Positions 38,634-47,373 of a stretch of DNA of 64,000 nt are shown here, in pieces. Each line of letters begins with the position of its first letter. Position 1 is the first letter of the stretch. The position numbers were made by a program, and so were the translations under genes. Below the pieces are notes generated by a model that saw only the letters and a program-made list of their open reading frames with translations, was not told where the DNA came from and did not search any database. This DNA is from Caenorhabditis elegans. Lineage: Eukaryota > Nematoda > Chromadorea > Rhabditida > Rhabditidae. The DNA is taken from NCBI RefSeq assembly GCF_000002985.6, contig NC_003280.10:496001-560000 (forward strand), in the 5' to 3' direction.

Positions 38634-38729
38634 TTATGCACCTTTTTCTTGATCTCATAAGATGTCTCCCCCAGCTGCTGCAGCCCATACTTTTTTTTAG
38701 AAAACTTATCGAATGCACCAATTCCGAAA

Positions 38730-38801
38730 ACGTTGGAATATTTGTTGCTTTTACTAATTGCCGTTTTTGTAATAATTGTGGTGATGATAATCAAATTTCG
38801 A
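38730..38801 (+). pseudogene. Decayed transmembrane exon, third copy
   Basis: A reading frame LEYLLLLLIAVFVIIVVMII followed by KFR and a GTAAGT donor matches the transmembrane exons of copies A and B. ACG stands where they have ATG. After the donor a degraded stretch (TATGAATTATCAAAACTGGA) may be the remnant of the F-box exon. It probably represents an older member of the cluster. Confidence 0.65.
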
Positions 38802-38869
38802 GTAAGTTTTGCAATATATGAATTATCAAAACTGGAATTTTCAAATTTTTTCTTATTTCGGTATGATCT

Positions 38870-39258
38870 ACGTAGATCTACAAAAAATGCGGAAGTTGAA
38901 ACGCAGAGATCACGCGGACGTCACATTTTTTTTTGCGAAAAATTCCCGCATTTTTTGTAGGTGAAACCGGGATGGTACATCTTGGCACCACGTGGATTTT
39001 CATTTCAAAATTAATATTTTACTAATTTTCTCAATTTGATAATCCATAAATCCCTTCCAATATCTCACCGCGCGTTGTATTTTGTGTTATGCTCACGTAG
39101 TCACCTCCATTGAATGATAAGATGATAGTGATTTGGTATGATAACCGGAAAGTACTTAGCGCCTTTTTGTGAGTGTCCCTCCGGCCGGTGGGCATGTTAA
39201 TTGGTTTTACCGAATTTCCCTATTGTAGCCTCGTGAATCATCAAAGAATGAAACTTGA
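38870..39258. repeat. Composite repeat, copy 1 (partner 44998-45363)
   Basis: A CTACAAAAAATGCGG palindromic element is followed by about 235 bp including CACGTAGTCACCTCCATTG and GGAAAGTACTTAGCGCC. The same two parts occur in the same order at 44998-45363. Confidence 0.85.
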
Positions 39259-39577
39259 CGTAGACTTTGTCAAATGTTCTGAATTTTCAGTCAAATTTTC
39301 AGTTTTTTTTCAAAATAAATAATTTTCTGGCATATTTTTTATTAATTCTGTGAGTTTTGTGAGATATTATTGGAATTATAAATGTTCAAATTTTATGTGT
39401 CTCTTTTTTAGGTCTGACACGAGGTGTACTCCTCCTTTCATTGTATCGTATAGCGCATCTGTTGACCTCTCCTCTTCCTACCTACGACGCAGAAGACATC
39501 TGAGTGCTCTTTTTCTCTGTATAAATCATTCATTATAATATTGTCTGGGTCGATATTTATTTCAAATAAGTCTCAAA
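39259..39577 (+). promoter_or_regulatory. 5' region of F-box copy B, duplicated at 37544
   Basis: About 320 bp immediately upstream of the start codon of copy B is preserved at high identity in the duplicate at 37544-37854. It probably contains the promoter. AGGTCTGACACGAGGTG follows a TTTTTTTAG that could be a trans-splice acceptor near 39412. Confidence 0.45.
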
Positions 39578-42509
39578 ATGTTCAAATATTTGTTGGTTTT
39601 ACTAATAACAATCGGCCTTGTAATAGCTGTGGCAATAACAATAATATTCAAACTTCTCGTCGTAAGTTTTTCTGTTTTTATTGGTCATGAAAACTGCGAT
39701 TTCTTACAGAAAAAGCCTTTTCAAATAACAAAACTACCGCACCTTGCATTCAAAAATGTAATCAATCTAATGGCTATTAATGAAGCGTAAGTCTATACAT
39801 TTTGGGTCACCCCGTGTGATTCTGAAGTAATTTTTATACAAAATAATGAGCTAAAACTGTTTAATGAGTCGTACATTTTCAGAGTCAATATGGCTGAGAC
39901 CTCAAAAAATGTTCGAAGCAGATTGAAACAAGTGAATCGTAAAATTTTCAAACTAATCATTGAATGCCACGAGGACTTTTCTGGCGTGGAGAATGCTCCC
40001 TTTTGTCAAAGAGTAATAGTTTTGGACACAGAGAGAAATACGCGATTTGTGTATCAATTTATGATGAATGAAGCACGAAAACAAAGAATCGACTGGGCAA
40101 CACACTATGACGTCAATTACTATATCAACTTTTTTTGGTTAGTTTTTTTTAAATGTGTCCCACGGCGTTGAATAGCCTTTTTCTAACAACCTCACAGCTT
40201 ACGCAATACACAACAAAAACACTTACAATTTGATAAAGTCCCCGTCGATGCACCATAATCGAGTTATGAGTTGGTTGGGGTTCAGGGGTGTGCGGATAAT
40301 AGCCGATTTAGCCGAATTCGCCGATCGGCTAATTCGGCTAACTCGGCTAATATTAGCCGAATTATCCGTTAGCCAACCTTTTTACCGATTAGCCGAATTA
40401 GCCGTTAGCCGACTTTTTGGCAGTTGGGCTAATACGTAGTTATCCGTTAGCCGATTTTGGCCGATGTTAGCCGAATTCGCCGATCGGCTATTTCGGCTAA
40501 TTCAACTAACATATTTTTCGGAAAACAAACTGTGGTGAATTTGTATGATTTTTTCCTATTTGAGCAGTCGTTCATCACTGAATTTGCTCAATAACAGTGA
40601 ACAAATTAACCCAAAACCTGAATTAACAGAATGGACAAAAAAGCTTAACCAAATGAATATTTTCCGAATTAGCCGAATTAGCCGAAAATTAGCCGATTTG
40701 ACCGATTGATTTTAGCCGAATTAGCCGTTAGCCGAAAATTTTGAAATTAGTCGTTAGCCGAATTAGCCGTTAGCCGGTTCTCAAAAAATCGGCATTAGCC
40801 GATTTATCCGTTAGCCGAAAAAATCGGTTATCCGCACACCCCTGTTGGGGTTTATATCATTTATTGATATGAATTGAAAAGGAATGATAGAGCTATCAGG
40901 CAGAAGATGGCTTATATACAGTATGAAGTGGGCGGAGAATTAATAAAATAAGTAAGAATGGCGGGGGATAGGAATGCAATCATAATTGAATGGTGCAAAA
41001 GATGAAAAAACAATATTAATAAACTGAGCATTGGGAGTGAGTCACGGGGCAAAGAGTACGATCGCGTAAAACAAGGAAATTCTATGTCAAAGTTTGAATT
41101 CGTCGAAAGTTGAGCGTCTTGGTTGGCAATTGCAGAGACCCTTTTTCCATTATTACGTTAATGCGGGTGTGCGTATTTTTCGCCATATTTGACGCACAAA
41201 TTAACACTGGCGTGTCTGTGGTATTTACAAAGTTATTATTGATCTTCCAATAATAACAATGCGCGTCAATTATGGCGATAATTACGCACTTCCGATATCG
41301 CGTATAGATGCACACGGGCTGTAAATGGGTACCTCTACCTGTAATCAATGAAACGAGCACAGTAAAGTATCACTTGTCCAGGATTTGATGAGAACTACGG
41401 AGACGTCTGCGTCTCTCTTCTCCGCACGCTCTCGATATTTCTCGAAACTGTTGTTTTGAGATAGCATGCGAGAAACAGAGACGCAGGTGTCTTTTGCTCG
41501 TGAAATCTGGAGATGTTTTTCATTACTCCATGGACAGGCAATATATCTTTTGTTAATTATTTAAAAGAACAAAGTAGATCGTTTTTTTAGATGCACTTAA
41601 AACGATCTACAAATTAAGTTTAAAGGATTAAAGATTGAAGGACGATCCGTTGTTCAAGTGCTATGCACTGCGGATCTGGGAGTCAGGTACACTGTCTGGT
41701 GGTGATCCCACTGGGCTATAACTTAAGCCACGTCCTAGCCGGACTGTGGCCAATAATCCTAATAAACGAAAGCATAAGCCAGGTTTCAAACCCAAAATAT
41801 ACCTAAATCTAAACCGAACTATTTCTAACATTAAGTCGAAATTCTTCGCTCAAACCAATTTAAACTTTTTCAGCACGAACTACAAGAAAGAGAACAAGTT
41901 GCCATGTATGCCTTATAAAACTTCACAAGAGTTAATCAGTTACTTGAGTATTTTAAATGACTCATTTTCAATCGATCATGTCGATTTGGCAATTGACCGC
42001 GATAGAATGTTTGGGGAATATCGGTGCGCGTTGGAGCACCCTTTAATTCGAAAATGCCATTTTCTCAAACTACTTGGAGATGATTCGTACATTACTACAG
42101 AAGATATGAAATTTATATTAAATTATCTTGATTTGAAGCATGGACTTCTTATTCGCTGTTTACAATGCCCCTTGTTCAACTCAAAACTGGTAAGTTTCAA
42201 ATGAACCATCACTTTTAATGGATGATTCGTATTAAGTTGTTTAACATTCCTCGGTTGGATTTGTATAGAAACCAATACTTCACTGTAGACGATTTGAAAA
42301 ATATGAAGTGTGAAAAGATCCGATTGTTTAATCTTACAATGATGCCGAAAAAACTTAACAAGTACATTGCCTATTGGCTAGCCGGCAACTTGCCGAAATT
42401 ACGAAGATTTCAATTGAACTCTTGGTTTGATGGATGGACTGATGATTTATTAAATGGTTTACCACATTCCAAATGGAATCCGAGACGTCGAGCAAAAGTC
42501 TACTGGTGA
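39578..42509 (+). CDS. F-box protein with N-terminal transmembrane exon (copy B), 3' end lost
   Basis: Exons: 39578-39661 (28 residues, one hydrophobic span), 39710-39786, 39883-40137, 41874-42189 and 42237-42505. The first splices in phase to KKPFQITKLPHLAFKNVINL, a recognisable F-box start, continued by AETSKNVRSRLKQVNRKIF. The C-terminal part (SQELISYLSILNDSF, KNMKCEKIRLF, YWLAGNLPKLRRFQL) parallels copy A. Copy A has a further 54-codon exon, but here reading past 42505 stops at 42507-42509, giving 334 residues without the conserved C-terminal segment. A match to that missing exon sits inverted at 44242-44461. The third intron has grown to 1.7 kb through inserted elements. It would be a substrate adaptor anchored to a membrane if expressed; it may be a recent pseudogene. 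Confidence 0.6.
40283..40844. mobile_element. hAT-like MITE with exact 8-bp target duplication
   Basis: The ends CAGGGGTGTGCGGATAA and TTATCCGCACACCCCTG are inverted. TTGGGGTT flanks both sides (40275-40282, 40845-40852), the 8-bp duplication typical of hAT transposition. The interior is a tract of TTAGCCGAATTAGCCG units. It lies in intron 3 of F-box copy B. Confidence 0.88.
41370..41525. mobile_element. Small palindromic element in F-box copy B intron
   Basis: TTGTCCA at the left and TGGACAG at the right bracket an imperfect inverted repeat with GTCTGCGTCTCTC against its complement GAGACGCAGGTGTC. About 155 bp, non-coding. Confidence 0.55.
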
Positions 42510-44190
42510 GTTCAATTGTTTTAAGATTTTTTAATCTGTATTCAAGCGTGAGAATCTAAAATTGAACTTACAATTGAACTTACAATCACCTTAAGGTAAG
42601 TCGAAAAATGGGTCCCGAGATATAGATTTATCATTTCTTTATAGAATAGTGTTACTGCTGACACTTCAAAAACAACTTCCAAAAACAAAGAGCACTTCAA
42701 AAACAACTTCCCAGATTTAGACGGCTTATGAATTTTTGGAATAATAAAAAACTAATTTACAGAAAAATTCCAAAAAATTAATTAATTTTGCCATTTAAAT
42801 TGATAAAATGTTTCAAAAAACTAAAATGCATATACCATAAGAGCTCATCACTTTCAAGCAAACCGGCAAATTTTGTCTACAAGAAACCACACAATTAGGT
42901 GAAACGTAAATCAATTCATAGGTTTTCTTGAGAGCAACGAGCTTAAACTTGCGCCGTAAAAAGTTTTTTATTCACTTCTTAAAAAAGTGTTTGAGATTTT
43001 TGTATGTAGTTATTCAGGAATTTTTCCAACAATGTCAAAATGATATAACCGTGCTGAACCTGCTCCTTAGCAAAATATTTGTTTGAAGTGATCATCTGTG
43101 AAGGTGAGAAATTGGGACTACAATTAAGTCTAAACTGGTACCTAGAGTGTGCCCTGATCCTAAACCTAAACCTAATAAGCCTAAATAGCGTAGCGAGCTG
43201 AGCGAGCTGACGCTTGCCACTGACGCCAAACTAAAGCCAATGCCTTAACCTAAGCCTAAGCCTAACCCTCTTAAAAAGTTATAAGAAGGTTTTTCCTTGC
43301 GCTTGGAGCGCAAAAGAAAAGAAAAAGAGCTATTTAGACTTAGGGTGCCCAACTGGAATAAAACATTGGAAATCCCAATCCAACCAGCCTAAGGGCCCGA
43401 AATACATACTAGGATGCCCAACTGGAATAAAATATTGGAAATCCTTATGACACACTTAAGCCTAAGGGCCCGAAAAAAACTAGGATGACCAACTGGAATA
43501 AAATATAGGAAATCCTTATGACACACCGGCGGTATGGCGCGGCTTAAGCCTAAATAGCCACTTTTATCAAAATACATTTGAGCGAGGCGGTTGTAAACTA
43601 TTCGTTCTTTAGCAAAAATTAAAAAAAAACTTTATTTAAATTTAAAAATAAATATCATATGTTATCACACCTTAGAATATCACGCCTTAATTTAGTAATC
43701 ATTTTAGTTCATAAGTGTGAGAGAAAGAAAAATGGATTAATCATCGGAATTAGATATCATCAGAGTGATTATATTCATCAAAGGTCCCCCTTTACTGGAG
43801 GGTTAATTTAGTTGATATAAAATGTTTATCTCATGTAAAGAAAGGTTCGAATTCTGAACCTATGAATGCTGCCGATATTTGAATTCCTGTCTCATGGGAA
43901 GAAGGCCTTTCTTGTGGGAAGAACGGAGTTATAAAAAAATATACGCACTACAGAATTTGAACTTTTCTTCCCATGAGATAGGAATTTGAATATTGGCATT
44001 CTATAACTTTACTTTAAAAAAATCTCCAAAGGTTGCTCGCAAATATGTAGAGATTGCTCGCATTCCTTCAAATATTACAAAATTTCCAAGTTTCTTAGAA
44101 ATAATCTTCATTTAGATTACTGAAAAATATCCACAGATTACTTTTGAGTTGCCTGAGAAGTTATTCTAAAACGCAAGGCGAGCTGTTGGT
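42510..44190. repeat. Intergenic DNA with telomere-type and tandem repeats
   Basis: About 43150-43265 is rich in CCTAAGCCTAAGCC-type units. 43348-43540 contains three copies of a unit beginning GCCCAACTGGAATAAAA, about 70-85 bp each. A segment starting CAGAATTTGAACTTTTC at about 43950 repeats at about 44192 (roughly 92 bp). No gene was seen. Confidence 0.7.
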
Positions 44191-44241
44191 ACAGAATTTG
44201 AACTTTTCTTCCCATGAGATAGGAATTTGAATAATGGCATT

Positions 44242-44461
44242 CTATAACTTTACTAAGAAAAAATATCCCCAAAGGTTGCTCGCTTCCCTTGGGATTAAAA
44301 CAGAATCCGAGAAGAGAAACATTGATCGAGGATCCGTCGGGAATCTGTCGTGCCATATGATAAAGTGCATGGTTCTGTGTGCGCATAAAATAGTTGCGAG
44401 CAGTCCATCACTTCTTTCGATATCTCGTCCTTCTGAGCAATCTACGACTTCGAGATCATCA
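44242..44461 (-). pseudogene. Inverted terminal exon of an F-box gene
   Basis: On the minus strand a TTGACTTCAG acceptor opens a frame starting at 44461: DDLEVVDCSEGRDIERSDGL, then LLATI and IIWHDRFP. It matches exon 4 of copy A closely and ends after an unrelated tail at TAG 44242-44244. Copy B lacks exactly this exon, so this is plausibly its own last exon, inverted. Tyr and Glu codons seen in copy A are replaced by CAH here. Confidence 0.8.
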
Positions 44462-44637
44462 CTGAAGTCAATGGATTAGGTTCTGATGGTTGAGGTACTT
44501 AGATTCAGATTCAAGTGTAATTTTAGATTTCTTCGACTTGGGCATAGGCTTGGCGTCAGTGGGGGAGCGTTAGCTTTTCAATACTCTAATGGGGTTATTC
44601 ATGTGATGTTGAAAAATACAAAAATGTATTTTAATAA

Positions 44638-44738
44638 ATTTTCCTCCCTATTCATGCGTGTAGAAAAATGTAAAAAAAAAAACATCGATTTTTCTATTTT
44701 TTTACATTTTTCTACACTCATGAATAGGGAGGAAACTT
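44638..44738. repeat. Palindrome with arms of about 40 bp
   Basis: TTTCCTCCCTATTCATG and TAGAAAAATGTAAAAA are repeated inverted as TTTTTACATTTTTCTA and CATGAATAGGGAGGAAA around a centre near 44690. Confidence 0.85.
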
Positions 44739-44997
44739 TTCGAAAAACAAATACTCAATTTTTCTGAACTACAGTAATCCTACAGTACTCCTACAGTATC
44801 GCTACAATACTATTACATCACCTCGACTATATCCCCCCACTGACCCTAACGATAAATTTCTATGTTTTTTTAAAAGAAAAATAGAAAGAGCCAATTTTCA
44901 GGTTTTTCAGAATAAACGGAAAAAGGAACATTTTCGATTGTTCATTTTTTTGTGGTTTGACCGCCAAAATTTTGCTTTAGCACGTTGATGTGCCACT

Positions 44998-45363
44998 ACG
45001 GTTTGATCTACAAAATATGCGGGATTTTTTTTTACCAAAAAAGAAAGCGAAACCAGATGAGAATTCTGCACAGACGCTACTCCAATTTAAAAAAATTACG
45101 ATTTTAGTTTCACAATTTTTTAAAAACTAATTTTCCCAGTTTGATAATCCGAAAATCCCTTCCTATAAATATTTCACCGCGCGTTGTATTTTGTGTTATG
45201 CTCACGTAGTCACCTCCATTGAATGATAAGATGATAGTGATTTGGTATGATAACCGGAAAGTACTTAGCGCCTTTTTGTGAGTGTCCCCCCGGTGGGCAT
45301 GTTAATTGGTTTTACCGAAATTCCCTATTGTAGCCTCGTGAAACATCAAAGAATGAAACTTGA
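44998..45363. repeat. Composite repeat, copy 2 (partner 38870-39258)
   Basis: A GATCTACAAAATATGCGGG element is followed by the block containing CACGTAGTCACCTCCATTG and GGAAAGTACTTAGCGCC, in the same order as copy 1. Confidence 0.85.
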
Positions 45364-45599
45364 ACAGGTTTCCTGATCGAGAATAAATCATTACAGGAAT
45401 TTAGTGATCTCAATGATCTCCTATTTTATTTTTTATGTTGTTTGTCGAGAAATTCTGGAATTTCTGGTTTTATTGGTCTAGAATTTTTTAAATAGGTAGT
45501 TTGAATTACTGTGAAATGATTTAAAATTCAGACATTTTTTTTCCAGAATTTGAATTTGTGACGATATATGCTTTAAAATAACACCCATATTGATTATAT

Positions 45600-46400
45600 T
45601 TGGATAACTTTGGAATTTATTAAAAACCGCGACGCGACCGCAACGCACATCTCAAAAAATTCAAAGTTGCTTAAAATATGGCATAATGGGTGTCATTTGG
45701 AAGATCTCAATTTCAGAAAGTTAAATTTTGCAATAAATATGCACAAAAATTTGTCAGCGCCCTATTATAGAAAAAATTCGATCGCACAAAAATAAACAAC
45801 GACGCAACGACACTCCGCTATTTTTAAGCCCCGCCCACGATTTCATTTGCACTGAAATGTGGCGGCCGCAGTGCAAATGAAATTGTGGGCGGGGCTTAAA
45901 AATAGCGGAGTGTCGTTGCGTCGTTGTTTATTTTTGTGCGATCGAATTTTTTCTATAATACATCTCTGCATTTTTTGCTTTGAACCGCGACGCGACCGCG
46001 ACGCGACCGCAACGCACACCTCAAAAAATTCAAACTCGTCCAAAATATGCCCATATGGGTGTTGTTCAAAAGCTCTCAACTTCAAAAATTCTGATTTTAC
46101 AAAAAATTGCACGAATTTCAGTCATTGCCCTACAATTCAGCAATTTTTGTTTTTAACCGCGACGCATATTAAAATTTCAAAATTGTCCAAAATAGGGCGA
46201 TATGGGCGATATTTGAAATATCTCAACTTCAAAAATTCAGATTTCATAATAAATATGCACAAGAACTAGCATTTTATGCTTTGAACCGCGACGCGACCGC
46301 AACGCACCTCTAAAAATTTAAGATTGACCAAAATATGCCGATATGGGGGTTATTTGAAAGCTGACAATCTCAGGAACCCCAATTCAACAACTATTTTACA
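45600..46400. repeat. CGACGCGACCGCAACGC module cluster
   Basis: Cores near 45627, 45988, 46157 and 46287, spaced by phrases such as CCAAAATATGCCGATATGGG and a run meaning AGCTCTCAA. The cluster is split by the palindrome at 45763-45960. Confidence 0.8.
45763..45960. mobile_element. Near-perfect palindrome, 92-bp arms, 14-nt loop
   Basis: The left arm 45763-45854 and right arm 45869-45960 are inverted copies with a single mismatch that I could find. The loop is AAATGTGGCGGCCG. Landmarks in the arms are AACGACGCAACGACACTCCG and AAGCCCCGCCCAC. It is probably a young foldback element. Confidence 0.93.
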
Positions 46401-47100
46401 TTTCCACTAAGTCTAAAAAATCTTTCACCAGTGATCTCTTGATCTTCCCTGGGACTTTCCAGGAAATATATATATCATTAGATATTGATAAATGTTAGCC
46501 TTCCAACCTGAATAGAGAACAGGTCTCTCTATGTCTTCTCAACTTTTTGTACGTGACATTCTATGTCCCCTACTCCCCCCCCCACTCATCACAGCCAATT
46601 CCCTCGGAAGGTTGCCTGTACGTGAGTATCAAAAGGTGAATCTTCTTCGGGAGAAGATAAGAAGACACTGCGGCCAATATATGTTTCTCCTTCTTGCTTT
46701 CCAAAAATTTCCTTCGCAAAAGTCCTTTTTCTTCCCCCCCCCCCAATCTCTTGCCAGAAATAAACTGGATCAGTATTTGCGGTGGTTTGGCACCGCCGAA
46801 TTAGTGATTGAAACTGATGGATTACGATAGATTACGATAGCTTATTGGGAGGATTGTCCTAGGAATTGCGATGATAGGTCAAAATGTGTCTGTCATGGAG
46901 AAATCAAAATTTTACTGGTCTAGATCACAAATTATCACGAAGAAAAAACCTAGGTTCTTTTTGGTTTTATTGGAAAACTGTAGAAAAGTTTGGTTATCTG
47001 TATTCTAATTTTTTTAATGGAAAAAAAAAATTTGGATCTATCGATGCACCATGTCTAAAAACACACTTCTCTCAACTATAAGAGTTATAGTTTTTGAAAA
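46401..47100. other. Intergenic DNA, no gene supported
   Basis: Contains C-runs near 46565 and 46734 and some GC-balanced sequence without a convincing exon. Confidence 0.4.
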
Positions 47101-47373
47101 CTATTGGTTTTTTTGTGATTTAGCATAGAACTCAGGTCTATTTGGTTTTGCCGGAAATTTGCCTACATATTGGTTAATTAATTTTCTATACTGTTGTTGT
47201 TGGAAATTAGTTAAGCTGTAAAAAAGAAAATGACTATAAAAAGATAGTCTCTGTACCATCTGATAGTTTTCTTTGTAACAATTGTTATAAATTTGGTAAT
47301 TATCTAGAAAGGCATGGCATATCGAGAGAAGCTTTTTTTGAAATTTACAGCGTTGCTCAAAACGTGATGCCAA
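47101..47373 (-). other. Uncertain 90-codon open frame
   Basis: An uninterrupted minus-strand frame begins MASRFEQRCKFQKKLLSICH and ends in KPNRPEFYAKSQKNQ, with a Gln-rich centre. It looks less random than neighbouring frames, but I know no family for it and see no flanking exon or regulatory signal. It could be a small gene, one exon of a longer one, or chance. Confidence 0.2.

Noticed and set aside
41640..41720. A GC-balanced stretch resembling a structured RNA gene
   Set aside because: I could not fold it into a tRNA cloverleaf or find A/B box promoters; there is no support for an RNA gene.
41746..41873. An upstream extension of the F-box exon at 41874 starting NPNKRKHKPG
   Set aside because: The paralog on the other strand shows a splice acceptor at exactly the equivalent of 41874, and the TTTTTCAG is present here. 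The upstream frame is intron.
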